From: Bog-473 sp963754445
GTDB lineage: Bacteria; Actinomycetota; Acidimicrobiia; Acidimicrobiales; RAAP-2
Assembly: GCA_963754445.1 (NCBI GenBank)
Contig: CAVWFT010000001.1
Span: 930,001 to 994,000 of the forward strand
Direction of reading: 5' to 3'
DNA length: 64,000 nucleotides
Shown piece by piece: positions 8,576 to 17,520 of the stretch (position 1 is its first letter; each line of letters starts with the position of its first letter). The position numbers and the translations under genes are program-made. The notes below the pieces were generated by a model. It worked only from the letters and a program-made list of their open reading frames with translations, searched no databases and had not been told where the DNA came from.

Positions 8576-9360
8576 CGGACGTGTTGTTGCAGGACAAGGT
8601 GGCAGTGGTCGCCGGAGCGGGATCGGGGGTGGGGAGGGCCTCGGCCCTCCGTTTCGCCCGGGAGGGTGCCGCCGTCGTGTGCGTCGACATCGACCTCGAT
8701 CGGGCCAAGGAGACCGTGGCCCTCCTGGAGGACCAAGACGCTCGGGCGGTGGCCGAACGCTGTGACGTCAGCCAGGAAGACGACGTGGTTGCTGCGATTG
8801 CCCGCGCGGTCTCCCAGTTCGGACGTCTGGACATCATGTTCAACAATGTGGGCATTCCGACCCCACGGCTCGGCATGATCTTCGAGGAGCACTCGATCGA
8901 GGATTTCGAGCGCCTCAGTGCGGTGAACTTCCGCGGTGTCTTCCTCGGCTGCAAGCACGCCGTGCTCCGGTTCAAGGAACAGGGTGATGGCGGTGTGATC
9001 TTGAACACCGGATCGGTGGCCGGTCTCGTGGGTTGGGGCGGCACCGTCTACGGCGCCACCAAGGGGGCGGTGCACCAGCTCACCCGCGCCGTGGCGGTCG
9101 AGGTCGCCCCATTCGGAATTCGTGTGAATGCCATCTGTCCGGCCGGCATGCCCTACACGGGCTTCATGGCGGCCGGTGGGATGGAGGTCTCGGGCTCGGA
9201 CCTCGAGGCCGTGGCTGCCCACACCGGATCCATGCACCCGCTGGGTCGCCCGATCACGGCCGAGGACTGCGCGCAGGCGGCGGTCTACCTGTGCTCTGAC
9301 GCATCGGCCAACGTCACGGGCATCCTGCTTCCCATCGACGGCGGATACGTCGCCAAATGA
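8572..9360 (+). CDS. Short-chain dehydrogenase/reductase
   Basis: A 262-residue classical SDR. It has a glycine-rich cofactor loop GAGSGVGRA, a D-I-D stretch after beta-2 suggesting NAD preference, NNVG, a catalytic serine in NTGSVAG, the YGATKGA motif (Tyr-x3-Lys) and RVNAICPAG. It interconverts an alcohol and a ketone. GTG 8572 overlaps the ferredoxin stop (GTGA), and its own stop overlaps the P450 start (ATGA). Position between ferredoxin and P450 suggests it oxidises the hydroxyl that the P450 introduces. Confidence 0.88.
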   Translation: MTDVLLQDKVAVVAGAGSGVGRASALRFAREGAAVVCVDIDLDRAKETVALLEDQDARAVAERCDVSQEDDVVAAIARAVSQFGRLDIMFNNVGIPTPRLGMIFEEHSIEDFERLSAVNFRGVFLGCKHAVLRFKEQGDGGVILNTGSVAGLVGWGGTVYGATKGAVHQLTRAVAVEVAPFGIRVNAICPAGMPYTGFMAAGGMEVSGSDLEAVAAHTGSMHPLGRPITAEDCAQAAVYLCSDASANVTGILLPIDGGYVAK

Positions 9361-10607
9361 CAGGGACCGAACAGCTTCTCGATCCCGAGCGGGTCCGCCG
9401 GCTCTTCGATCTGGCCGGCAGCGTCCAAGGCTGGAACGGCGGACACTACGACGCGGACCCCTACCCGGTGTGGCACCAATTGCGAGAGCAGGGCCCGGTC
9501 CTCGAAGGGACGGTCCACTCCCTCTCCGGAGTCGAGGACGACCTGATCTTCCACGGCCTGCCGTCCGCCGACCGGCCGCACTACTCGGCCTTCTCTTGGG
9601 CCGCCTGCGACGCTGCCTATCGCAACCCTGAGGCCTTCGCCTCGTCTGCCGAAGCGGTCGACCTCGAGGCCGGCGCCCCGGGGCCCACCAACAGCATGTT
9701 GTCGATGGGAGGCCCTCAACACCGGCGGTATCGGGCACTCGTCCAGCCGTCGTTCTCGCCGGCCAAAGTGCGCTGGTGGGTGGAGAACTGGATCGAGTCG
9801 ACGGTCCATGCCCTCATCGACTCCTTCGAAGCGCACGGGCGGGCCGAGCTCAACGTCGACCTCTGTGCCGCCATCCCGGTGGTGACGATCACCGGCAGCT
9901 TCGGCCTCCCCGTCGACCAGGCCCTCGATGTCCGGGAGTCCCTCGGGCAGCCCGAGCGGATCATCGAGATGCTGGAGCCGATCGTGACGGCGCGACGCCA
10001 GCGACCGGCCGACGACCTGATCAGCGTCCTGGTGGCGTCCGAGATCACGGACGAGGACAACCAGACCCATCGCCTCAGCGACGCCGAGATCCATTCGTTC
10101 GCCCTGCTCCTGCTGGCGGCGGGCTCCGGCACAACCTGGAAGCAGATGGGGATCACCCTCACCGCGTTGTTGCGCGATCCGGCGTTGCTCGACGCCGTCC
10201 GGGCGGACCGGAGCCTGTTGCGCGCCGCCATCGAGGAGTCCCTGCGCTGGGCGCCGACGGATCCGATGTTCTCGCGCTGGGTCACCGACGACATCGACTT
10301 CTTCGGAGCCAGCCTGCCCAGGGGCTCGGTGCTCCACCTCTGCCTGGGTGCGGCCAACCGCGACCCGGCGCGCTGGGAGCGCCCGGACGAGTTCGATCCG
10401 TCCCGCCCCCCGAAACCCACGTTCGGATTCGGGGGAGGGCCCCACGTCTGTCTCGGGCAGCACGTGGCCCGGGCCGAGATGACCGTCGCCATCAACGCGC
10501 TGCTCGATCGGCTGCCCAACCTCCGACTCGACCCCGACGCGGCACCGCCGAGGATCATCGGCTTCTACGAACGGGGGGCCACCGCCATCCCCGTCCGATT
10601 CGACTGA
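9357..10607 (+). CDS. Cytochrome P450 (soluble, class I)
   Basis: A 416-residue bacterial P450. The I-helix oxygen-activation motif is AAGSGTTW, the K-helix ExxR is EESLR, and the haem-binding loop is FGFGGGPHVCLGQH with the axial cysteine. No membrane anchor is present. It should hydroxylate a hydrophobic substrate using electrons from the adjacent 3Fe-4S ferredoxin. Neighbouring CoA-pathway genes suggest oxygenation of an alicyclic or branched carbon skeleton; the CYP family cannot be named by eye. Confidence 0.92.
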   Translation: MTGTEQLLDPERVRRLFDLAGSVQGWNGGHYDADPYPVWHQLREQGPVLEGTVHSLSGVEDDLIFHGLPSADRPHYSAFSWAACDAAYRNPEAFASSAEAVDLEAGAPGPTNSMLSMGGPQHRRYRALVQPSFSPAKVRWWVENWIESTVHALIDSFEAHGRAELNVDLCAAIPVVTITGSFGLPVDQALDVRESLGQPERIIEMLEPIVTARRQRPADDLISVLVASEITDEDNQTHRLSDAEIHSFALLLLAAGSGTTWKQMGITLTALLRDPALLDAVRADRSLLRAAIEESLRWAPTDPMFSRWVTDDIDFFGASLPRGSVLHLCLGAANRDPARWERPDEFDPSRPPKPTFGFGGGPHVCLGQHVARAEMTVAINALLDRLPNLRLDPDAAPPRIIGFYERGATAIPVRFD

Positions 10608-10631
10608 ACGCTTCGCCAAAAGGAGTTGACC

Positions 10632-11069
10632 GTGAGCGAGGACGACTACCAGGCACCGGACCTGCTCCTGCTCGGGGAGGAGCACGTCCGCCGCTATCAG
10701 GAGACCGATGGCGAGGTGGGCTACATCTGGAACGGTGTTCCCATCCTGCTCCTGACGACGACCGGCCGGAAGAGTGGACTGGCCAGGACCACCCCGCTCA
10801 TCCACGGCCGTGACGGGGACGATTTCCTGGTCGTGGCATCAATGGGTGGCGCGCCCCAGCACCCCAACTGGTACCTGAACCTGGTGGCTGATGCCTCGGC
10901 GAAGATCCAGGTGCGCGGCGAGCACCTCGACGTGACGGCGCGCACGGCGGCCGACGACGAGAAGGATCGGCTGTGGAAGATCGTCTCCGAGCTCTGGCCC
11001 AACTACGACGTGTACCAGTCCCGGACCGACCGCGTGATTCCCGTCGTCGTGTTGTCGCCCACGGCCTGA
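10632..11069 (+). CDS. Deazaflavin (F420)-dependent nitroreductase family protein, Ddn-like
   Basis: A 145-residue split beta-barrel protein with LLLTTTGRKSG, RTTPLIHGRDGD, VVASMGGAPQHPNWYLNL and the NYDVYQSRT ending that mark the Ddn/DUF385 family. Members use reduced F420 (or other flavins) to reduce quinones or activated double bonds. AAAGGAG lies 6 bases before GTG 10632; an in-frame TTG at 10626 is too close to that site. It is 24 bases downstream of the P450 in the same operon. Confidence 0.85.
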   Translation: MSEDDYQAPDLLLLGEEHVRRYQETDGEVGYIWNGVPILLLTTTGRKSGLARTTPLIHGRDGDDFLVVASMGGAPQHPNWYLNLVADASAKIQVRGEHLDVTARTAADDEKDRLWKIVSELWPNYDVYQSRTDRVIPVVVLSPTA

Positions 11070-11087
11070 GTCCGAAAGGGCGTCGAA

Positions 11088-12317
11088 ATGTCCGAGTCAG
11101 CTGAGCTGGGCGCACAGCCCTTCGGTGGAATCCGGGTGGTCGAGCTGGCGCAGTGGGTGTTCGTTCCCGTCGCCGGCGCACTCCTGGCGGACTGGGGTGC
11201 GGACGTCGTGCACATCGAACCCCCCGAAGGAGATCCCTACCGGGGCCTGGCGACACAGGGCATCGGGTCCGAGCGCGGCGGCATCAACCTCTCACTGGCC
11301 CTGGCCAATCGGGGCAAACGATCCCTCGCACTCGACATACGCCAGGACGAGGGGCTCTCGGTGCTCCACGCGCTGCTCGACTCCGCCGATGTGTTCCTGA
11401 CCAACATGCGGCCGCGGGCGCTCGAGCGCGCCGGTCTCGATCCGGACGCGCTCACGAGCCGCTACCCGGGGCTGGTGTACGCCCGAGGTCACGGCTACGG
11501 CGCCCGGGGACCTGATGCCAATCAGGCCGGCTACGACGCCACGGCCTTCTGGGCCCGGGGCGGTATGGCCCACATGCTCACGCCGCCCGAGCGTGACTAC
11601 CCGATCGGTCAGCGCGGCGCGATGGGTGACCGCAATGGCGCACTCGCCCTGGCGTTCGGTATTGCCGCCGCTCTCCTCAAGCGGACACGGACCGGAGCGG
11701 GCTCGGTCGTCGACGTCTCGCTGCTCGCCACCGCCATGTGGACGCTGTCCTCTGACCTCCTGGCCGTGCTCGGCGGGGACGAGCCGCGGCCGTCGAGCGG
11801 GCGGGGACCACTGGTCAACCCTCTTGTCGGCATGTACCGCACGAAAGATGGCCGCCACATCCAGCTCGTCTTTCTCCAGCCGGACCGCTACTGGGCCGAC
11901 TTCTGCCGCGTCATCGACCGGCCCGACCTCGGGGCGGATCCCCGCTTCGCCGACATCTCCGTTCGCCGGGAGAACGGGGAAGCATGCGTGGCCGAGCTGG
12001 ACCAGGAGTTCGCCAAGCGGACCTTCGAGGAATGGAAGGCGGTGCTGGCCGCGCTCGATGCACCCTGGGCGCCCGTGCAGTCCGTGCCCGAACTGCTCGA
12101 TGATCCGCAGGTCGAAGCAAACGGGTACATCGGTGACGTGCTGATCGACGGCAAACCCGCGTATCGCCTGCCCGCCGTGCCGGTCCAGCTCGACGGACAG
12201 CCCCCACCGCTGCGCCGGGCCCCGGAGCACAGCGAGGACACCGAGACTCTCCTGCTCGAGCTCGGGTACGAGTGGGACAAGATTGCTGCCCTCAAGGAGG
12301 CGAGGGTCATCCCGTGA
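11088..12317 (+). CDS. Type III CoA-transferase (CaiB/BaiF family)
   Basis: A 409-residue protein with the family's N-terminal GIRVVELAQWVFVPVAGALLADWGADVVHIEPP, seen here from residue ~12 on, and NRGKRSLALDI. The catalytic aspartate is expected in the GARGPDANQAGYD segment (~residue 140-152). Family III enzymes move CoA from an acyl-CoA donor to a carboxylate. It probably activates or exchanges CoA on the pathway acid. Its stop overlaps the start of the DUF35 gene (GTGA). Confidence 0.9.
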   Translation: MSESAELGAQPFGGIRVVELAQWVFVPVAGALLADWGADVVHIEPPEGDPYRGLATQGIGSERGGINLSLALANRGKRSLALDIRQDEGLSVLHALLDSADVFLTNMRPRALERAGLDPDALTSRYPGLVYARGHGYGARGPDANQAGYDATAFWARGGMAHMLTPPERDYPIGQRGAMGDRNGALALAFGIAAALLKRTRTGAGSVVDVSLLATAMWTLSSDLLAVLGGDEPRPSSGRGPLVNPLVGMYRTKDGRHIQLVFLQPDRYWADFCRVIDRPDLGADPRFADISVRRENGEACVAELDQEFAKRTFEEWKAVLAALDAPWAPVQSVPELLDDPQVEANGYIGDVLIDGKPAYRLPAVPVQLDGQPPPLRRAPEHSEDTETLLLELGYEWDKIAALKEARVIP

Positions 12318-12736
12318 CGGAGGGCCGCCGTCCACTGCCGGTGCCCGACGAGCTATCCGCGTCGTTCTGGGCCGCCGCGGCGACCCACGTGCTGGTGCTG
12401 GCACGGTGCACTCGGTGCGGCCAGCGCAGCCATCCGCCGGGCCAGGTTTGTCCGCACTGCGGGTCGACCGACCCCGAGTTCGTGTTCACTCCGGTCGAGG
12501 GGTCGGGCTCCATCCGGTCCTGGACCCTCATGCGGCAGTCGTTCTTGCCCGGTTTCGAGGTGCCGTTCGTCCTCGTGGACGTGGAGTTGTCGGCTCAACC
12601 CGGCGTGCGGTTGATCGGTCGCCTGGTGGACGGCCCCGAGGCCGCCCTCTCACTCGGCGCGCCGGTGCATCTGGCCTTCGAGGACATCGCTCCGGGTGTC
12701 GCCATCCCGGCTTTCGAACTGGACGCCCGAGCGTGA
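12314..12736 (+). CDS. DUF35 OB-fold / zinc-ribbon protein, thiolase partner
   Basis: A 140-residue protein. A rubredoxin-like zinc ribbon (CTRCGQRSHPPGQVCPHCG) is followed by an OB-fold (VEGSGSIRSWTLMRQSFLPGF onward). Such proteins bind acyl-CoA and form complexes with SCP2-type thiolases and aldolases, for example ChsH2 with Ltp2 in steroid side-chain cleavage (established for that system). GTG 12314 overlaps the CoA-transferase stop and its own stop overlaps the thiolase GTG, which fits subunits made in fixed ratio. Confidence 0.88.
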   Translation: MTEGRRPLPVPDELSASFWAAAATHVLVLARCTRCGQRSHPPGQVCPHCGSTDPEFVFTPVEGSGSIRSWTLMRQSFLPGFEVPFVLVDVELSAQPGVRLIGRLVDGPEAALSLGAPVHLAFEDIAPGVAIPAFELDARA

Positions 12737-13935
12737 GCGGCCGCATGACGTCGAGCAATCGGGTCGCCGTCGTCGGGTACGCCCAGAGCCCGGTGCAGCG
12801 ACACGCCGAGGTGACGCTTGGCCAGCTGACGGTCGAGACGGCCCGACAGGCCATCGCCGATGCGGGGCTGTGCGCGGGCGAGGTCGACGGATTCGTTACA
12901 TCCACCTTGTTCCCGACTGCTGGAGCCCATGCCGTGGTGGACGGGGTCAGCTCGGTGTCGTCCAACTGGCTGGCGGCACAGCTGGGAGTGAACCCTCGGT
13001 ACGCCGCCGGTTTCCAGGGGTTCGGACAGTTGCCGGGTTCGGTTGCGATGGCCGTCAATGCGGTCGTCAGTGGTGCGGCCGATTACGTGCTCGTGCACCG
13101 AGCCCTCCACAATCCGCGCGGCTCCTACCATGCCAATCCGATGACCGAGGTGCGCGGCGATCAACAGTGGACCGTCCCCCAAGGCTATTTCGGCCCCCTG
13201 GCCATGATCGCCCTGACCTACACGGAGTACCTCGAACGCTACGGCGCGACTCGTGAGGCGATGGCCGCCGTTGTCGGCGAGGCGCGCAAGAACGGGTCGC
13301 GGATCCCGTGGTCCTACTGGCACGGAAAGCCGCTGCCCGATGGCGAGTACGTCGGGCAACCGTTGATCAACGATCCGATCTGCCGGCTCGACTGCGACAT
13401 ACCGGTCGACGGTGTCGCCGCGTTCATCTTCACCTCCGCCGAACGGGCGAAGGATCTTCCCCATCCCCCGGTCTACGTCGCCGGGTACGCCACCGGGGCC
13501 CCGGTCCGGCATCGACTGCCCTTGCACTGGCCACTCGACGACATCATGGAGGTGGGCACCGAAACGGCGCGGCGCCTGTGGGAGCGCTCCGGTGTCGGCC
13601 CCGAAGAGGTCGACCTGCCGCAGGTCTACGACGGGTTCTCCCCCTTCGTCTACCTCTGGATGGAGGCTCTGTCCCTTTGCCCGGTCGGAGAGGCCCATCG
13701 ACTGGCGCTGAGTGGCGGCATCGACAGCGACCGGAACGGATCCATCCCTGTGCTGTCGGGTGGGGGCGCGCTGGGGAACGGCCGGATGCACGGCGTGCCA
13801 CAGATGCTCGAGTGCTATCTGCAGTTGGCCCGCAGGGCGGGGGAGCGTCAACGGCCCGACGTCTCGGTCGGCGTCGCCTGTCACTCGTCTCCCCACTACG
13901 GGGGTGCGGTGACCTACAGCGCCGAGCCCTTTTGA
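12733..13935 (+). CDS. SCP2-type thiolase-fold protein without the nucleophilic cysteine; probable aldolase
   Basis: A 400-residue thiolase-superfamily protein (VAVVGYAQSPVQ, then ALTYTEYLERYGATREAM, PICRLDCDIPVDGVAAF, and GGGALGNGRMHGVPQ). Where degradative thiolases carry the catalytic Cys it reads AAGFQGFGQLPGSVA, with no cysteine. YDGFSPFVY resembles the tyrosine-bearing region of Ltp2-type retro-aldolases. Together with the coupled DUF35 gene this suggests carbon-carbon cleavage of a beta-hydroxyacyl-CoA rather than thiolysis; this is inference. GTG 12733 gives a GTGA overlap; ATG 12745 is an alternative start. Confidence 0.85.
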   Translation: MSGRMTSSNRVAVVGYAQSPVQRHAEVTLGQLTVETARQAIADAGLCAGEVDGFVTSTLFPTAGAHAVVDGVSSVSSNWLAAQLGVNPRYAAGFQGFGQLPGSVAMAVNAVVSGAADYVLVHRALHNPRGSYHANPMTEVRGDQQWTVPQGYFGPLAMIALTYTEYLERYGATREAMAAVVGEARKNGSRIPWSYWHGKPLPDGEYVGQPLINDPICRLDCDIPVDGVAAFIFTSAERAKDLPHPPVYVAGYATGAPVRHRLPLHWPLDDIMEVGTETARRLWERSGVGPEEVDLPQVYDGFSPFVYLWMEALSLCPVGEAHRLALSGGIDSDRNGSIPVLSGGGALGNGRMHGVPQMLECYLQLARRAGERQRPDVSVGVACHSSPHYGGAVTYSAEPF

Positions 13936-13990
13936 GCCGATCGTGCGCCGCGCCGTCGACCCGCAGGGCCGCGCAGCGGGCCCGACTACT

Positions 13991-14677
13991 GTGAGCTATG
14001 TGACGTGGGCCGAACGTGCCGCCGAGCGCTCGCCGGTCGTGCAACGGTCTCGGGACAGAAGCGTCGAACAGGCGAAGTCGATCGTCGCTGCGGCGCGCCG
14101 GCTCACCGAGACCAAGGGGCCGAGCTTCACGACGCAAGAACTCATCAAAGAGGCCGGCATCGCCCTCCAGACCTTCTACCGCTACTTCCAGGGGAAGGAC
14201 TATCTCCTCCTCGCCGTCATCGAGGACATCATCGACGAGAATTGTGCGGCTTTCCGGCACCAGGCCCAGGCGCTCGGAGACCCGGTCGAGCGGTTGCGCT
14301 TCTACGTGGGTGCCACGGTCCGATCCCTCGAGGCGCCGGCCAGCGGCCCGAGCTTCATCACTTCGGAGCACTTCAGGCTCCAGACGCTCTACCCGGTCGA
14401 GGTCTCCAAGGCGACCCAGCCCTACACCGACCTCCTCGTGGAAGAGATCCGCGCCGCCATGGCGGCGGGTCACCTGCACCCCGACGATCCCGACTACTCG
14501 GCCTGGCTGATCACCCAGCTGACCATGGCCGTGTTCCATCACTACGACTGCGCCGGGCTCGAGCGGCCCACCGAGGAGATCGCCGATCGTTTGTGGGCCT
14601 TCTGTTTCGCCGCGCTGCACGGGTCCGACGGCCCCGCCCCGGCGGCCGCGGCACGCCGCCGGACCAAGACCAGCTGA
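13991..14677 (+). CDS. TetR family regulator of the catabolic island
   Basis: A ~228-residue TetR protein. The HTH covers roughly residues 20-65 (IVAAARRLTETKGPSFTTQE, then EAGIALQTFYRYFQGKDYL). The C-terminal helical domain is typical of regulators of acyl-CoA catabolism. The exact start is unclear: GTG 13991 and GTG 14000 are both in frame and neither has a strong ribosome site. It lies between the P450-thiolase operon and the acyl-CoA synthetase operon, both of whose promoters share a small palindrome. Confidence 0.82.
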   Translation: MSYVTWAERAAERSPVVQRSRDRSVEQAKSIVAAARRLTETKGPSFTTQELIKEAGIALQTFYRYFQGKDYLLLAVIEDIIDENCAAFRHQAQALGDPVERLRFYVGATVRSLEAPASGPSFITSEHFRLQTLYPVEVSKATQPYTDLLVEEIRAAMAAGHLHPDDPDYSAWLITQLTMAVFHHYDCAGLERPTEEIADRLWAFCFAALHGSDGPAPAAAARRRTKTS

Positions 14678-14721
14678 TCAGGAGCGCGCTCCCCGGCAGC
14701 AGCTCGGACGGAGAGGTAAAA

Positions 14722-14751
14722 TTGACGTAGGATTCAAAACGTCGTTCTACG
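14722..14751 (+). promoter_or_regulatory. Promoter/operator region of the acyl-CoA synthetase operon
   Basis: TTGACG (14722-14727) is a -35-like box; TTCTAC (14745-14750) at 17-bp spacing is a weak -10. Overlapping them are GACGT/ACGTC (14724-14728, 14739-14743) and CGTAG/CTACG (14726-14730, 14747-14751) inverted repeats, and AACGTCGTT at 14738-14746, which resembles the element upstream of the ALDH at 5575. An operator overlapping the promoter suggests repression. Confidence 0.5.
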
Positions 14752-14788
14752 GTTTCAGTAGTGAGCGTTCTACCGGCACCCGACGAAG

Positions 14789-16447
14789 GTGTGCGTGAGT
14801 CGGGGGGAGGGTTGGTTCCGATTGATTGGTGCACCCGTGTGGGGCGTGCGAGATGTCCCGGCCGACGACCGGCAACGGTTCGTTGCCGAGGGTTGGTGGC
14901 CCGATCACAGCGTCGGACAGCGGATGGCCGACGCACTTGCCGCCAACAGCCGGCTGCGGTTCGTGATTCATTCGAAGACGCGACCATGGAGCGGCTCGTT
15001 CGGTGACGTGCTGGACATGGCCCGCCGGGTGGCGTCGGGACTCGTGGCACGCGGGGTCAGGCCGGGCGATGTCGTCACCTTCCAGACGCCCAATTGGATC
15101 GAGGGAGCGGTGACCTTCTACGCCGCGGCGATGGTCGGAGCCGTCGTCGCCCCGATCGTGCACATCTACGGAACCCGTGAGACCTCCTACATCCTCGAGG
15201 CGTGCGCGCCGCGGGTACACGTGACCGCAGCGCGGTTCGGTCACCAGGATTTTCTGGCCAATCTCGAATCCATGGCCGATATCCCCGAAATGCAGCTCGT
15301 CGTGCTCGACGGCGGCGGTCCCGCCGGGAGTATCGATTTCGGGCAACTCCTGGGCGCAGCACCGCTGGCCGCTCCGGTCCTCGTCGATCCGGGCGGGCCC
15401 GCTCTCGTCGGCTGGACCTCGGGTACGACGGCCAGCCCGAAGGGCGTGGTCCACTCCCATCAGACGGTGTGCGCCGAGATCGCGCAGCTGGGTGCCACCT
15501 CCCCGCCGACCGAGCGATCGTCGCTCGTGGCAAATCCGATCAGTCACGCCATCGGGATGCTGAGTGCGCTCCTCATCCCCGTCGATCGGGGCAAGGCCGT
15601 GCACCTGGTCGACCAGTGGGACCCCGCCGACGTGCTGCGTCTGATCGGCGCGGAGGATCTGAGCGCGGGCGGAGGCGCCCCGTACTTCCTGACCAGCCTG
15701 CTCGATCATCCCGAGTGCGACGCCGACCACCTCGCACGCCTGCATTTCCAGGGCATGGGAGGTGCTCCCGTACCCCAAGCGGTGATGGAGCGAGGGACAC
15801 AACTCGGCCTGAGCATCTACTCCATGTACGGTTCGACCGAGCATCCGTCGATCACCGGCTGCACCCACGCTGACCCATTGGACAAGCGGCTGGCGACGGC
15901 GGGCCGGCCGTTGCCCGGTGTCGCCATCAAGCTGGTGGATCCCGAGGGCCGGGAGGTCTCGACGGGTGAACCGGGCGAGATCCTTTCGCGGGGACCCGAG
16001 TGCTTCCTCGGTTACACCGATGTCGCCTTGACGCACAAGGTGTTCGATCCGGACGGTTGGTACCACACCGGGGACATCGGTGTCCTCGACGCCGACGGCT
16101 ACCTCGCCATCACCGATCGCATCTCCGACGTCATCATTCGCGGTGGCGAGAACATCAGCGCCGCCGAGGTCGAGGAGGTGCTGATGACACTCGCCGGTGT
16201 CGCCGAGGTGGCCGTGGTGGCGGCCCCCGACCCCCGTATGGGCGAGCACGCCGCGGCCTTCGTGCGGATGGCGCCGGGGCGCACCGCGCCCGACGTGACC
16301 CAGATGCGGGCGCACCTCGATGCCGTAGGGGTGGCGCGCCAGAAATGGCCAGAGGAGTTGGCCTCCGTCGACGACTTCCCCCGGACGTCGTCGGGAAAGA
16401 TCCAGAAGTTCGTGCTCCGCGAGCGTCTCCGCGACGGCACGGTCTGA
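14789..16447 (+). CDS. Acyl-CoA synthetase (AMP-forming)
   Basis: A ~552-residue ANL-superfamily ligase. The P-loop is GWTSGTTASPKGV, the adenine motif is YSMYGSTEHPS, and DGWYHTGDIG, then ITDRISDVIIRGGENIS and PRTSSGKIQKF carry the hinge and the C-terminal catalytic lysine. It makes an acyl-CoA from a carboxylic acid and ATP; the cyclohexanecarboxylate-type subfamily is likely. The start is uncertain: GTG 14789 is taken, but TTG 14822 preceded by GGGGGGAGG is a real alternative. Confidence 0.9.
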   Translation: MCVSRGEGWFRLIGAPVWGVRDVPADDRQRFVAEGWWPDHSVGQRMADALAANSRLRFVIHSKTRPWSGSFGDVLDMARRVASGLVARGVRPGDVVTFQTPNWIEGAVTFYAAAMVGAVVAPIVHIYGTRETSYILEACAPRVHVTAARFGHQDFLANLESMADIPEMQLVVLDGGGPAGSIDFGQLLGAAPLAAPVLVDPGGPALVGWTSGTTASPKGVVHSHQTVCAEIAQLGATSPPTERSSLVANPISHAIGMLSALLIPVDRGKAVHLVDQWDPADVLRLIGAEDLSAGGGAPYFLTSLLDHPECDADHLARLHFQGMGGAPVPQAVMERGTQLGLSIYSMYGSTEHPSITGCTHADPLDKRLATAGRPLPGVAIKLVDPEGREVSTGEPGEILSRGPECFLGYTDVALTHKVFDPDGWYHTGDIGVLDADGYLAITDRISDVIIRGGENISAAEVEEVLMTLAGVAEVAVVAAPDPRMGEHAAAFVRMAPGRTAPDVTQMRAHLDAVGVARQKWPEELASVDDFPRTSSGKIQKFVLRERLRDGTV

Positions 16448-16464
16448 AGCGAACGGAACGAGCC

Positions 16465-17520
16465 ATGTCGCCCGCGGAACCGAACACACTCGCCGAGGTC
16501 TTGGAACCTTCGTGGTTGAGCGCGGCGTTGGGCCGACGTTTCCCGGGTCTCGACGTGGTGTCCGTCACGCTCGGACCGGTCGTGTCCCGAGACTCCACCA
16601 ACGCCCGGTTCCGCATCGAGTGCGCAGGACCCCTGCCAGCGGGACTTCCCGCCGACCTGTGCGTCAAGGGGTACTTCACCGATTGGTCCGACACTGCGGC
16701 CGCCGCCCGGACCGCCGGCGTTCCCGAGGCGATGTTCTATCGCCACCTGGCCGCGGGAACCGGCGTCCGGACACTCGAGTGCTTCTACGCCGACGTCGAT
16801 CCGAACACCCAGCACGGCATCGTGATCACGGGAGACGTCGCCGCCCAGGGCGCGACGTTCCTCGATGCGCTCAGTCCGTACAGCAGCGACCAGGTGGCAC
16901 GCAGCCTCGAGCAGTACGCCATCCTCCACGGGCGGACATGGGGTACGGATTGGTCCGACAAGCCGTGGCTGTCACCCCGGCTCGACATGACCATGCGGGT
17001 TCGTGGGCTCCGGGAGATCTCGGGCAACTTCGAGGGTCCGATCGGCGCCCTGGTGCCCGATGACGTGCGCGACGCCGAACACCTCCTCGAGGCGGTCCGG
17101 CGTCTGGCCCGCAAGACGGACGAAGCCACACCGCGCTGCCTGCTCCAGGGCGACGCACATGTCGGCAACCTGTTCCTCGACGCGACGGGCGCGCCGTGCC
17201 TGGTCGACTGGCAGACCGTCCAGCACGGGCCGTGGTACGTGGATGTCGGCTACCACATCGGAAGCACCATGAGCCCGGAGGAGCGGAGGAGGTCCGAGTC
17301 GGATCTTTTGGGGCATTACCTCGAGCACTTGGCCGCCGAAGGGGTGGACGCACCCTCGTGGGACGAGGCGCGGAGGCTCATCCGCCTGGGGATGCTCTAC
17401 GGCTTCTTTCTGTGGGCGATCACACTGAAGGTCGCCCCGCACATCACCACGGTGATGCTCGAACGCCTGGGTTCCGCCGTGGCGGACCATGACGGCTACG
17501 CACCGATGGAGGGCCTGTGA
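16465..17520 (+). CDS. APH/ecdysteroid-kinase-like phosphotransferase
   Basis: A 351-residue kinase-fold protein. The catalytic loop reads LLQGDAHVGNLF and the metal-binding motif VDWQTVQHGP; the N-lobe supplies LCVKGYFTDW with the ATP lysine. Such proteins phosphorylate hydroxyl groups on small molecules and occur often beside acyl-CoA genes in actinobacteria, substrate unknown. It follows the acyl-CoA synthetase by 17 bases, so it is in its operon. It may phosphorylate an alcohol intermediate before elimination or chain cleavage (inference). Confidence 0.8.
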   Translation: MSPAEPNTLAEVLEPSWLSAALGRRFPGLDVVSVTLGPVVSRDSTNARFRIECAGPLPAGLPADLCVKGYFTDWSDTAAAARTAGVPEAMFYRHLAAGTGVRTLECFYADVDPNTQHGIVITGDVAAQGATFLDALSPYSSDQVARSLEQYAILHGRTWGTDWSDKPWLSPRLDMTMRVRGLREISGNFEGPIGALVPDDVRDAEHLLEAVRRLARKTDEATPRCLLQGDAHVGNLFLDATGAPCLVDWQTVQHGPWYVDVGYHIGSTMSPEERRRSESDLLGHYLEHLAAEGVDAPSWDEARRLIRLGMLYGFFLWAITLKVAPHITTVMLERLGSAVADHDGYAPMEGL

